Made by a program: the position numbers and the translations under genes. A stretch of 64,000 bases of DNA from Escallonia rubra (Eukaryota; Streptophyta; Magnoliopsida; Escalloniales; Escalloniaceae): the NCBI GenBank assembly GCA_033065855.1, contig JAVXUO010002858.1, positions 186,001 to 250,000 on the forward strand, written 5' to 3'. The notes beneath the pieces were generated by a model. The model was not told the DNA's origin. It saw nothing but the letters and a program-made list of their open reading frames with translations, and searched no databases. Of the stretch, positions 12,636-23,600 are shown one piece after another; the first letter of the stretch is position 1; each line of letters opens with the position of its first letter.

Positions 12636-13460
12636 TTGTTCAATGGCAAAGAGGGCAACGCCCGCGAGCACCTCACCCATTTTGCTGGCTCCCTGGAGCA
12701 CTACGAGGAGGACGACACTTTGAAGCTTCGGGAATTTCACAAGTCCCTGACTGGTCTCGCCTACTCTTGGTATCATCAGATTTCTGACAGTACTATCCAC
12801 TCATGGTCCGACATGGTCCAGCTCTTCCTTGACAAGTTTCACTATGAGACAGAACGTGTGACCATCGTTGACATTGCCGGGATCCGCCAGAATCTCGGGG
12901 AAGACCTCAACACCTATGTTACGCGATTTCATCACAAGTGTTTGGAGTGCACTGACTTCAGCAAGGATGAAATCCTTGTGCCCATTTGCATCAAGAACAT
13001 GAATGACATCTACAAGGTCTACCTTGAAAACCTCCAGCTTCGATCTTGGGGACATCTCAAGGAAGCTGCACGACGCACCTATGACTCGATCGGTCCGTCA
13101 AAGACCCCAAAGCCCCAACCTCATATTACCGTGGCCGCGACGATGGAAGCAGCTAGTAACGACGACAACAACCGCAAGCGTCAGTCCCAAGGAAGGGACG
13201 GGCGTCCTGACAAGAGAGGGCAGCCGATGCCTGCCCCGGAATACCCTTGTGACTTGAAGACTGTTAGAACTCTCCTCGAGACATGGATCGACGACAATGC
13301 CATAACCCTGCCCAATGTCGACGATGAACCTACCCTAGAAGACTTAGCCCGTCACAACTGCTGCCCCTATCATCGGAAGGTCGGTCACGGCCTCAAGTGG
13401 TGCAGGGGCCTCAAGTTTGTCTTCGCTGACAAGATTGCGTTCGGAGAGCTCAAACTTTAA
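12636..13460 (+). CDS. Gag remnant of the gag-only LTR element
   Basis: A 274-residue frame with a Ty3/gypsy retrotransposon gag (capsid) domain. It opens with FNGKEGNAREHLTHFAG, followed by SWYHQ, then FLDKFHYE and the LNTYVTRFHHKCL block, which are landmarks of plant gypsy gag. Near the C-terminus there is a Cys/His cluster, CPYHRKVGHGLKWC, resembling the zinc-knuckle-like end of Tat-type gag. An upstream frame at 11648-12118 is probably the N-terminal part of the same product. Gag would assemble the virus-like particle that packages element RNA. It is treated here as a fossil part, and no further pol frame follows it. Confidence 0.8.
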   Translation: MFNGKEGNAREHLTHFAGSLEHYEEDDTLKLREFHKSLTGLAYSWYHQISDSTIHSWSDMVQLFLDKFHYETERVTIVDIAGIRQNLGEDLNTYVTRFHHKCLECTDFSKDEILVPICIKNMNDIYKVYLENLQLRSWGHLKEAARRTYDSIGPSKTPKPQPHITVAATMEAASNDDNNRKRQSQGRDGRPDKRGQPMPAPEYPCDLKTVRTLLETWIDDNAITLPNVDDEPTLEDLARHNCCPYHRKVGHGLKWCRGLKFVFADKIAFGELKL

Positions 13461-13849
13461 GTACGGGACATATGACCCACCCGACCAAGCCTTGGCATGC
13501 CTTAGTGCATTTTCCACACTTGTAATTTTTGCATTCATTTTGCAAGTTTCCATGTACGTCATACCCATGTATCAAGGCATGTTGTCTATCCTTCGTTATC
13601 AATAAAGTTACATTTTCCAGACTTAGAAAAAATTTCAAGCTACATTGCTCTTACACAAGTCTATTGACATCACCCTTTATGCCATCACCCACTCCCTTGG
13701 GGGCTTCACCCCTTCCCAACCCCTTCGGCCTCACATTGCAACGACTTGGTACGTGGTGCGCGGGGTGGCTCGAGCCGCACTACTACGGTCGTATCATCAT
13801 CCTTCATTTACTTTTCTTGACACTTAGACAAATTTTCATTTTTTTTTGG

Positions 13850-14085
13850 CAACCGGTCATCGATGATCATCCTCAGTGGTCTCCCTCGGCATCTTTGTCT
13901 CAACCCAACACTTAGAAAAAAATTTATTTTTTCGCAACCGGTCATCGATGATCATCCTCAGTGGTCTCCCTCGGCATCCTTGTCTCAGCCCAACACTTAA
14001 AAAAAATTCATTTTTTTTTCACAGCCGGTCATCAATGATCACCCTCAACGGCCTCCCCTTAGAATCCTTGCCCGAACTCAAAAAA
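13850..14085 (+). repeat. Tandem repeat, ~93-bp unit, ~2.5 copies
   Basis: Units carry CCGGTCATCGATGATCATCC, then TGGTCTCCCTCGGCATC, and end in CCAACACTTAGAAAAAA. The first two are nearly identical and the third is diverged. It lies in the non-coding interior of the gag-only LTR element. Confidence 0.75.
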
Positions 14086-14355
14086 AAAATCAACACTTAG
14101 AAAAATTTTCAAGTTTTTCATCTTCCTCACATATCCCAACATGCATTCATTCATGCTCTCATCACTCTCCTCCCTCACCATCCAACACCCCATCCCCCTT
14201 TCCCTACTTCATAAACAACTTATCTCTATTATGAAAAAGTTTTCATTCTCCCACCATCCCATTTCTCTTACTCTCATCTTGCACATTGTGAAAATGTCAT
14301 TAGGGGCTCCCTATTTAGGAATAAAAAAAAAAAAAAATTATTATTATTATTTTAT

Positions 14356-15060
14356 TTGAATTTCAAATTTCAAAAAAATCTGGGCAAACCCTACCCGCGA
14401 CCCCGAACCGACCCGCGCGCCCATTTTCTCTCAGTGCTGTGCCCGACCTGCGACTCGACCCTACCCGAAACCCGATCCGCGCCTTTCTTCTTCCTCCCAA
14501 ACCCTAATTTTCTAAACCCTAATCTATCTCTCTTTCTCTTCCCAGCCGCCGCCGCCCAACCCTCCATGCGCCGCACCCCCTTCGGCCTCCTGCCGCGCAC
14601 CTCCCCGGCTGACGCCGACCCTTCGGCCTCGCCCCCACCTCCCTGTCTTCTCTCTTCTCTCCCCCGCCCTCCTCCCTTCCCTTTACCCACCCGCGGCCCC
14701 CCGCCGCCGCCGCCACCCCGTCCTTCCTTTCCTTTCTTTCCATGGTCGAACCTCCATCTTCCCCCATTCCCCTTCGGCCTCGGCCACCCCCCTCTCCCCC
14801 CTCGGCCTCCCCACGCCCTTCCCTAGGCCAACCCCCTCCCATCCCTCTCTCGCTCTTCTTCCCCCACACCGTAACCCTCACGCCACACCCAAGGCCGAGG
14901 CCGACCCTCACGCCACACCCAAGGCCGAGGCCAACCCCTCCCCCTCTTCAACCTTCAGGCTTCATCCTCATCCCCCTTCCTTCACCTTCGGCCACCATCA
15001 AGGCCACCCATTTTGGCTTTCTCAAAGCCATGGCCATCACCTTCAAGAACCTTTCCATCT
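14356..15060 (+). other. C-rich block in the LTR-element interior
   Basis: Very C-rich, low-complexity DNA giving long proline-rich frames on the plus strand and glycine/arginine-rich frames on the minus strand. These are composition artefacts, since no domain is present. Such C-rich interior blocks are typical of large nonautonomous LTR elements. Confidence 0.6.
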
Positions 15061-15293
15061 CTTCATTTTCGCACGAAGCCTTATCACGCTTCGACCGTCG
15101 CCCGTAGATGCGCCATGGCACTTGCCCAAGGAGGTTGGCCTTGGCCTCCCCCTTGTGGTCGGCCTCGGCCTTGGCCTCCCCATTGGGGTCAGCCTCGGCC
15201 CCCCCTTAACGTTGGCCTTGGCCTTCCCCGAAGGGTTGGCCTTTGGCCTCCATCCTTAGCACATTCACTTCTCTTCAAGGGACCATACATAAC

Positions 15294-15449
15294 TCCGCGA
15301 CCCCCGTCGCTCGGACACAACTTCGAGACCCCCGTCGCCCGGACACAACTCCGCGACCCCGTCGCCCGGACACAATTCTGCGACCCCCGTCGCCCGGACA
15401 CAACTTCGCGACCCCCGTCGCCCGGACACAACTCCGCGACCCCGTCGCC
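15294..15449 (+). repeat. 28-bp tandem array, ~6 units
   Basis: The unit contains GACCCCCGTCGCCCGGACAC and alternates between ACTCCGC and ACTTCGC joins. There are no unique spacers between units, so this is a satellite-like array within the LTR and not a CRISPR. Confidence 0.8.
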
Positions 15450-15732
15450 GGCATTCGGGCGTCGCACTTCAACACTCCGCCACGCCGCTGATACAGCCAT
15501 GCCCCCAGGCTCGGGTCACACTACCTTGCTCCCGCACACCATACGCACTCCGTCGCACCCATGCGTCGCACCACTAACACAGATGTGCCCCCGACACCTT
15601 ACTCACTTCATCGCGCCCATGCGCCACAATCATGTCATCATGCCCACGGGCACCACACTCATTCATCACACCATGCGCACCTTGCCTTGGTCATGGAACA
15701 TGCTTCGACCCACTCTCCGGAGTGTACATCAT

Positions 15733-16190
15733 CCTGCGGGGATAGGCGACTCTTCCGGGACACTATCTCCGCCAGGGAGCTCTTCAACTCCCCTTCCGCT
15801 AGGTAGACGGCTCCTCCGGGATGCTACCTTGACTCGCTCCGAGTGCTCCGGCACAAGGACTCACCTGCGGGGATAGGCGACTCCTCCGGGACACTATCTC
15901 TGCCAGGGAGCTCTTCAACTCCCCTTCCGCCAGGTAGACGGCTCCTCCGGGATGCTACCTTGACTCGCTCCGAGTGCTCCGGCACAAGGACTCACCCCGC
16001 GGGGATAGGCGACTCTTCCGGGACACTATCTCTACCAGGGAGCTCTTCAACTCCCCTTCCACCAGGTAGACGGCTCGTCCGGGATGCTACCTTGACTCAC
16101 TCCGAGTGCTCCGCCACAAGGACTCACCCCGCGGGGATAGGTGACTCCTCCGGGACATTATCTCCGTCAGGGTGCCTGCGTGACTAGCCT
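15733..16190 (+). repeat. 131-bp tandem array, ~3.5 units
   Basis: Units begin at about 15733, 15864, 15996 and 16128 with a GCGGGGATAGG core. Each contains CTCTTCAACTCCCCTTCC and GTGCTCCGGCACAAGGACTC. Copies are nearly identical, implying recent expansion within the right LTR. Confidence 0.82.
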
Positions 16191-16899
16191 ACGTGCTCCG
16201 GCACTGGGGGCTTGCGTCGGCACCCCTAGGGACTATGATCCCTGGGTCACTCCGAGATGGGAGCAGGTCTTCGGAGGGCATCGCGCCTAGTTCACCTGGC
16301 AGTTGGGCGTCGGGTCTTCCCCACCGCTGCCAGGCCTGTGGGACTCCGCAAGGGCTTGGATTTGAGGCTAGATCAAGGGGGTTCTCTGGCCACACCGATG
16401 CGGTGGGAGCCAGTCTTTCCTGACAGACGGAGCGACGCTGTGCGGGGCAGGCCGGGTGAATATGCGATCTGACAGTCCATGGAGCACCGGCACCCGTGGA
16501 CCCCCCGATGACGTGTCACTCCCGGGGAGCTCCACGTGTCGGTTTATGACATCATTATCTCAATCTCTATAAATAGAGGTCTTGAGAATTCATTGAGAAG
16601 ACTTCTTCTTCTTCACTCTCTCATATTTTCACTTTCTCACTCTAGAATCCTAGAGAGAGAAACATACAGGACCTTGACTCTGGACCTAAGCATCGGACTC
16701 TGACTGTCATCGTGTATTCATCCCGCACCATCGCCCTCGCAGCACTGCCACCCTCAGGCTCTGTCTGGAAAGCCCTTGGTCTCTGCCCTTGTTCCACCCT
16801 TGTTGTGTCCTACATCAACATACTTGGCATCTGACTCGGACTGCAGCCTTTGTGGTACCTCCCCGTAAGTACGAACCCACTTTCCTTGGCATCACAATG

Positions 16900-17260
16900 T
16901 TGTGAGATAAATCACTACAATCTGCAAACATGAATTCTGTAGATATTCACGTCTAACATACACAATGTTATCAGGTTATGTATCCCAACTCTATAGAATT
17001 TCCATATGCAAATGATAAGAAGGAAGTCCGATAATTTCCACTAGAGTCGCGCATTTCACAATCACCTTAGTGATCTTTTTATTTTAACCATATTCAGTCC
17101 GATAACCTTCACTAAAGTGGTGCATTTCACAAACACCTTAGTGATCTAACTTTTTATTTGAAATATATTTATGTCTTATTGTTATTTTTAATTATATCCA
17201 TGTCTTATTGTTATTTTTACTTATATTCATGCCTTATTGTTCTCTTTCGGCATCACCGTA
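16900..17260 (+). repeat. Two small tandem arrays beside the LTR element
   Basis: A unit of about 72 bp (AGTCCGATAA, then CATTTCACAA, then CACCTTAGTGATCT) occurs twice at about 17026-17160. It is followed by three 29-bp units (TATATTYATGYCTTATTGTT) at about 17165-17251. Confidence 0.7.
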
Positions 17261-17364
17261 TGTTTGTTCAACGCATTACAGAATTTTGAGTTCATAAGTA
17301 GCTAAATGAAGCAGTCCCACGGCTTGGGCAGGTAAGTTATGCTAGTTCAAATGCAATTTGGCAA

Positions 17365-17440
17365 CCCTTAGGAGTGGTGGAAGTGGCAAAGGGCCTCGAG
17401 TTCCCGAGTTCGATTCCTTATACCGACGGACCATATTGAA
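17365..17440 (+). mobile_element. Possible SINE fragment
   Basis: GAGTGGTGGAAGTGGCAAAG followed by a B-box-like CCCGAGTTCGATTCC resembles the tRNA-derived head of plant SINEs. It is short and no tail or duplication was seen. Confidence 0.3.
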
Positions 17441-17723
17441 TTATAATTCTAAACATTCAAAAAAATATATGCAATTTGGCAAAACACCAAAACATGACCG
17501 GTGCAATTCAAAAAACAGACCATATTTCGAAAATGAAATCGCTATTGAAGGGAAAAAGAACAATCACTTTTAATTGCAAAGACCGTAGCAGAATTCCATT
17601 ACAACAATTATAGATGTCAAGTATTCCTTCATTGAATCGAACCAAGGGCATGGCTAAAACAAACTTAAGACCACTACGCTGGCACTGAAACGCATAAGCA
17701 AAATCTATGCTCACCATTGAGAG

Positions 17724-18339
17724 TGGGGTGAACACGGTTCGGTTTGGGGGTCAAACCGCAAACTGAACTGTTACCCCTCGGTTTGAAAATTTGTGAACCG
17801 AACCAAACCAAACACCATCGATTTAGACGGTTCGATTTGGTCGATTTAAACGGTTCGGCTTAGTCGGTTTGGATCGGTTTGCCTACTTAAAGACGTTGTT
17901 CCTTTACACACTACTAACTGAAGTTATATTTTTTCTAAATTGCATGTAATATTGTTTCATTCGATATATACGTTATCATCGATAAATGAGAAAGAATGAG
18001 TAAATATAAACTAGATATTGATCACAAATTTTTTGTGTTCTAAGTGTTGTTAATATTTTCGATTCTTTTAACTTTCAAGATTTGTTTATTTGGAGTTGCT
18101 TAGTACCTTATATGTGTAATTATCAATGGAATGTTACTAAAAATACTTTAACATAGCATAGGTCGGTTCGGTTCGGTTCGGTTTGGAATCGGTTTAAAAA
18201 TGTGAACCGCGAACCAAAACGAACCTAGGTCGGTTTGGAAAATGTGAAACCCAACCCTTGAGATCTTTGGACGGTTCGGATTGGATTGGTTCAGTTTGAA
18301 CGATTCAGATTGGTTTGAACGGTTTGGTGCTCACCCCTA
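17724..18339. mobile_element. Nonautonomous hAT element
   Basis: This 616-bp element is flanked by a perfect 8-bp target duplication, attgagag (17716-17723 and 18340-18347). It has inverted ends TGGGGTGAACAC and, reading inward from the right, TAGGGGTGAGCAC. The 8-bp duplication with this type of end is characteristic of the hAT superfamily. Subterminal regions are packed with GGTTCGGTTTGG and GAACCGAACC motifs in both orientations, as expected for subterminal transposase-binding repeats. The core (17900-18150) is AT-rich and non-coding. Confidence 0.85.
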
Positions 18340-18904
18340 ATTGAGAGTATTGAAATGTAAAGCATGTGCCGCCACTAAAAGTTAGTCCATTATCCCGCGC
18401 CCTCCTTTTGAATCCAAACATGGTTACATTTACACCGGCAAGTATTTTGTTACTAGAGAAAGGCAATAGTTGTAATCACTAGAAGATAATGACTTGTCTT
18501 TAACTAAATGCCACTAAAATGGCATTAAGATTTTTTATTGTTATCTGCAAAAAAGAAATGATGATAGTTTGAGTTGTTATTGTCTCATGAGAAAAAACCA
18601 ACTTATCTGAAAAGCGTTCCTATCAACTTATCTGAAAAGAGTTCATGATAAGTTTAGTTGATTACTTTCTAGATGATAATTACTTTAGGAGAAGTTATAC
18701 GGTAGTATTTTCTTTGTACTATAAATACCTGTGACAAGATTCAAAAAAAGGACAGTTGAACATTCCAAAACAAATCACAGCTTGAACCTCTGTTATCTAG
18801 GTCACTTGTCTTTGGTGGGTACACTTTCTTCTTATTTTATTTTAATCTTAGTTTCCATTCTTAGAGAAGTCCTCATAATCAGATAAAAAGGAATCCACCC
18901 ATTA

Positions 18905-19111
18905 AAATCAATTGTAGCATGTTTGCATATAAAATCTAGTTCCTTTTTCAATTATAGCTGATTGCAAGTTTGCTTTCAAGTGCAAACATTACACATCACA
19001 CACAGTGCTTGCGCTTGGAAGCAAACACTAAGTGTAACGTGTAATGTGTGATGTTTGTGCTTGAAGTAAACTTGCAATCGAGTTGTAAACAAACATGTTA
19101 CAAGTGATTCT
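18905..19111. mobile_element. Foldback MITE-like hairpin element
   Basis: Arms of roughly 90 bp face each other. The left runs ATCAATTGTAGCATGTTTG then GATTGCAAGTTTGCTTTC. The right reads as the reverse complement, ATCACTTGTAACATGTTTG then GATTGCAAGTTTACTTC. The loop is about 30 bp. A transcript would form a long imperfect hairpin. The target duplication is not clear, so the superfamily is unassigned. Confidence 0.6.
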
Positions 19112-19661
19112 CAATGTGTGACTTTTTTTTTTGCCTCTTGATAAGAATCTCTCTAAAAATAGAACTAATATTAAAATAGAAAAAAAGTGCGTCCACAAAG
19201 AAAAAGAAACTATATTTTAATTAATGATGAGAGTTTGTAGAATATAAGGACTCACGCCTAAAACTTAAAATTCGCAATCGAAACAGCAAAAGTTCTAACA
19301 TAAGAAGAAAACGAGTTTGTTTGTCATGATATGTTTTCAGAGTACAACAGAAAAATAGTTATTAAATAACTCCTACTGAAAATAAAATGTCATATTTATC
19401 CCTAAACAATAGGAACACGTTATTTTACATATCAAATTAACTTCTCAAACTCTCATTCATCTCCTTTTTACAATAAATAAATAAATAGTGTCGATTGATC
19501 AAAAAATATTTGCTGGTGTAAACAGGTTAATAAAACAATTTTGCATCATTTATCTCTTTTCCCTTCTCATTGCTTGATCCGTGCAGATAGTCTAATAAGC
19601 ATGCGCGACCAGCACCTTGTAATCCTTTGTCATCTAAAAAGTAAAGGCAGAACCTGATCTC
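19112..19661. other. Intergenic, no gene seen
   Basis: AT-rich sequence without a supported frame or repeat boundary. Confidence 0.4.
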
Positions 19662-19664
19662 TAA

Positions 19665-19982
19665 GGCCCCCCGTACGCTTACCATATTTATTTTATGTTT
19701 TCATTTTCTATTTTCATTTTCATGATTTTCATATTCAGTTTGAAAATCCGTTCCTGTACTTTTCTAATTTTCACAAGAAAAAATTTAGCTATTTTTTTTT
19801 ATATTGAGTTAAGTTTGAGTAAAAAAAGCTGAAAACATCTTTTAGGTGTTTTTAGTTTTTTGTTACTATTTGAGTAATTTTATCCAAAACAAAAACAGAA
19901 AATGGTAAAAGTACGCAAAAAAAGAATATTTTTCATCATCATTGCTAAAAACTGAAAACGAATATGATAAACGTACGGGGCC
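19665..19982. mobile_element. PIF/Harbinger (Tourist-like) MITE
   Basis: A 318-bp element with inverted ends GGCCCCCCGTACGCTTACC (left) and, on the other strand, GGCCCCGTACGTTTATC (right). It is flanked by a TAA 3-bp duplication (19662-19664 and 19983-19985). The TWA-type 3-bp target with GGC-starting TIRs is the PIF/Harbinger signature. The interior is AT-rich and non-coding. Confidence 0.82.
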
Positions 19983-20339
19983 TAATTTTCTTCTAACTGG
20001 GCTTAGAGTAACATATTTAGTATTCTCGGTCTAGGATGACGCTTTCCAGAAGGCTGGAAATGGCAAGCCTTGAGGTCTCAAAAGAACAGTCGTAGGTACT
20101 GTGTGACTTCTCTTGTTTTCAGATTGTATAATATTACTCAATAACCTTTCAAACAAAATAGACCAGTGCAGTAGCACCGGCGAGAATATTTATTATCTTT
20201 AGATACAGCAGAAGATGCATGTAGAGACCATAAATTGGACACGAATAAAAATTTGGAAGTGTAAAGAAACACGCTCTTCTTATGTCTTGAAGCTGGAAAG
20301 AGGGGCTTCTAAGTATTAATTCGTTCACTTCAATACTGC

Positions 20340-20415
20340 TAAATTGAGTGGGTGGGGGTGTTTTTGTGTGTGGTGGTGGTGGTGGTGGTGGTGGTGGTGG
20401 TGGTGGTGGTGGCGT
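20340..20415 (+). repeat. (GGT)n microsatellite
   Basis: About 13 consecutive GGT/TGG triplets at about 20372-20411. It lies some 280 bp beyond the DUF1997 stop codon on that gene's downstream side, possibly in or just past its 3' UTR. It generates a poly-threonine frame on the minus strand that is not a gene. Confidence 0.8.
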
Positions 20416-20689
20416 TCTGGGGTGGGGCGGCGCAGTCAGTGTAAAAGTTAATCACCTCTCCTTCTTCTGACCCTTCGTCTATTGGTACTGAAATGGTAAT
20501 ACGCTGTTTTATCTTGGCCACGGAAATCAAAGGAATCTAGGAAAGAACCGACATTAGCCTAATAGAAACCCGGGGAAGTAAAAGTGCCACATGTTGCAGT
20601 ACCCGTTTGTTGCTTATCATAATACAACTGCCGGATTAGAGAAGCTAAGACACCAAAGACGGTAGCATGAAACATGGCAACCTGCTATC

Positions 20690-23600
20690 TTAAATCTCAC
20701 CAGTTCCAAGAGGCTGCCTTGATGTGTCACCGGTAGCCCATGCTTGATAATCCTTCACTAGCTGCACAGCGATGAAGTGAAGGGAAAAGAAGTCAGTAGA
20801 ACAACATCCGAAATTGCGCCAGCATAATCCTAGAAAGAATACGATGCTGAAGAGAAAATCAAAATGGAACAGTCATGTTTCTTTAGGCCAGTTAACAGCC
20901 AATAAACAGGTCTCAAGAAGCTTATAGCAACAAATTATACTGCACTACTTCGCCTAATTTCCTTCATCAAATAGATACTAGGTAGTAGGTCCTTGAGAAC
21001 TTCAACTTAGTGATGGCAATCACAATTTAAATCTAGCTGTATGACAGGGCTACGCAGAAGCTGAAACATCTTTTCCCTTCTCTTTTGCCCCCACTTAAAT
21101 GTCCAGAAGAAACCTAAACCAAGACATGATCATAACTGACAATACCAAATTTATACCCTTCCACCTATAACTAAGGAAAACAGAATATAGGCAATGACAC
21201 AAGAACCAGTTTCTTTTTTTCAAGAAGCAGAAAGCCAGAAATCTAGAAACAAGAAGCCCAAAGTTTAGCCATAGATGAAGATTGAGATGACTAAGGTTTC
21301 AAATTTACTGTGTCAGGCCATTTGACCTTGTTTTTTCAAGGCATTATTCTGAAATGGTGCGTGCATCACAGGCAAATGCTCAGTAGATGATTGCATAAGC
21401 AGACAATACCAATGAGTTGATGAAACTTTGTGTTTTGCGCGCTGTCAGTTTATTCTTCAGCTTTATCATTAAATTTGCATCCACGCTCGAAAGCATCGAA
21501 GAGGCCATTATAATCTCCTTCCTTTTCAAACAAAGACAAACTCAACCACTTCACATCGGAATCTTCCTTTCGAATTTCTTTCAACTGATACCCAAATAAG
21601 TATCACTGTATTCCAACATAGGGAACTCAGATCCAGAACCCAAATGGGAAAGGTGCCGTCTCGTAGCATGCTAATAGCAAAACTTTTTGAAACATATACA
21701 TGAAAGCAATTAACCAGAACTAGTATCTTACACAAGAAAGCCCTTCGCCATGAGATTATATTAATTCAATGCGTATAATTGATAGGACAAGAGTCGTTTT
21801 CGAGATAATTAGCAGGCACTTGTGTAGTTACTGAGCTCAACCAGCATTTAATTACTTGCTGTCACTCTGCTGGGATTCCCGAGGTTATGTGATCGGGTGA
21901 ATGAAAAAGTGCAGCCCGGTAATTCTTTCATTGCTCTTCTTCGAAAAAAACACATTCGTGGTCTTGAGCTTTTCATGTATTTCAATAAAATGTTTCTACA
22001 CCAAGTAACTGGATATGTAAAAGCCCCCCCACCCCCCACACATGTTCTCAAATACTAAAATGCCACATTAAAAAATCAGGCAATAGCTAAACAAAAGCAG
22101 CACTCAATGTGATAAACATACTAAATCCCATAAAAGCACCCAAAAAAGTAACAACTCTCATTTCATCCATCTGATAAGACTTGGTTTGAAAAGAACAGTC
22201 AAAGTCTGGATTAGAAGCTCACAAAAGGGAAAGCAAACTAAAGATTGGGGCTTAACTAGGCAAGAAAATAGCGTTTTTTCAACCAGGTGCTGGTGACCCA
22301 TCAAAAGCACTTAATAAGATATAGAACCGCATCTAATGCAATAGATGCACCGAGTCCAACTATTAATTGCAGCACATAAGCATCTTCTCAATTGAAATCA
22401 AACCCAATGGTCATTACTAGAGATTCTACTAGTTTAACCTAGCATTATACGCACAAATAGCCTTCTGAGACTTTATTTTTTATTGATTGTAACCCCTATC
22501 ATTTCTCACAGCCATGGATAGTTCGACTATGTCATATTAATCTGCCTCATTCGAGCTATATTCTCTTGATTCAACAGAAAGACTTCAATTAACTTGAAAG
22601 GAGAACTAATGACGGCCTAGGACACGAGGTCTCCACCATTTCTTAGTTTAGGGAGGAGGCGATGCATGATTATGCCTACCTTTGCAACTCGATTTCCGGT
22701 ACGTGTGGCTCTAGGTTACAGTGGATCAACCCAATGTTGCTTCGCTAGAGTGCAGATGTAAAACTAAAACACATACGGAACCTAACCCAAACAAATTTGA
22801 TAGTAACGCAGAATTTGATAGTGCCTATTATGCTTAAATAAATTTAACTACCAACAAGTAAGAACTACATTACAAAGCCTGATGACCAAGGGCTGAAAAA
22901 CTCTTAATCATACGTCAGTTGGGTCCTCAAAACATTACTGCCTTCAAAAAGAAAGCTGCAGAGAGGCCCTTCTGTCTACAAAAAGTTAGTAAACAGGGAT
23001 TCAATTTATGCCCAAACAACCACTAAATACATGATATCAACAGCCTTTCCCCGGAAACACCCTATCTTCTTCAAGATATGCTCCCTCCTGCACACCCGCC
23101 ATCACCCATACCCCCCCCCCAACCCCCCCGCGTATCTCTTCCACACTTCCGCTTGGCAAACACTCTCTCGCCACCATCTCAAATGAAGACTTGGTCCTCA
23201 AAGCAAACTTTTTCCTGTAGTCCACGAGTCTACCCCGTCGATGGAAAATCAGGATCTTGCTTTTCACGTATTAGTAGGAAGCACAGCAAAGTCACATAAT
23301 CATTCCATCAAACAACAGAATCAGTTCCTTATTCTAGCTCAGCAAGGCTACCTCTTCTAACAAACCCCAAGGCAATATGAATACCCATTTCTCTACCATC
23401 TACATGTAACACCTGTGCAAAATTTAAGCAATTCCCATTATTTCCCACTGGGATAAGTACGACAAGAAACAAAACAGACTTTGATTGAACCTTCATTATC
23501 AACCCATTTCTCTTTATCAACCAATCAATACCCAATGCTCTTGCAGGGGAAGACAAACTTTGATTACAGTACCTTGTCCAAGAGAAAAGCCAAGGGGCCA

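Larger units (their letters stand above)
10770..16894 (+). mobile_element. Gag-only (nonautonomous) Ty3/gypsy-type LTR retrotransposon
   Basis: A 6125-bp fossil flanked by a perfect 5-bp target duplication, caatg (10765-10769 and 16895-16899). Parts: 5' LTR 10770-11655; primer-binding-like TTGGCGACTCCGTTGGGGA at 11658; gag region about 11720-13460; non-coding interior with tandem repeats and a C-rich block (13460-15060); 3' LTR-like region from about 15063 to 16894. No protease, reverse transcriptase or integrase was seen, so it fits the large gag-only nonautonomous class fed by a Tat-like gypsy partner. The LTRs are clearly alike at their 3' halves but unequal in length, because the right one holds long tandem arrays. 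The element is broken, with several breaks. The intact target duplication and close LTR similarity suggest a fairly young insertion. Confidence 0.88.
15063..16894 (+). repeat. 3' LTR region with internal tandem arrays
   Basis: The left 170 bp match the 5' LTR from about 10935, and the right 575 bp match its promoter-containing 3' half up to the terminal ATCA. Between them lie two arrays: about six 28-bp units (15294-15449, core GTCGCCCGGACACAA) and about 3.5 units of 131 bp (15733-16190, core GCGGGGATAGGCGACTC). The frames running through this segment are repeat shadows. Confidence 0.75.

Noticed and set aside
14356-14911. Long proline-rich (plus) and glycine/arginine-rich (minus) frames as genes
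   Set aside because: Low-complexity C-rich DNA is open in several frames at once. No domain or splice signals were seen, and it lies inside an LTR element.
15294-15449. Regular 28-bp repeats as a possible CRISPR array
   Set aside because: Units are directly tandem with no unique spacers, and the array lies in a plant retrotransposon LTR.
15013-15876. 287-residue frame as a gene
   Set aside because: It runs through the 28-bp and 131-bp arrays of the right LTR, with repetitive translation and no known domain.
20339-20530. Frame with a poly-threonine run on the minus strand
   Set aside because: It is translation of the (GGT)n microsatellite downstream of the DUF1997 gene.
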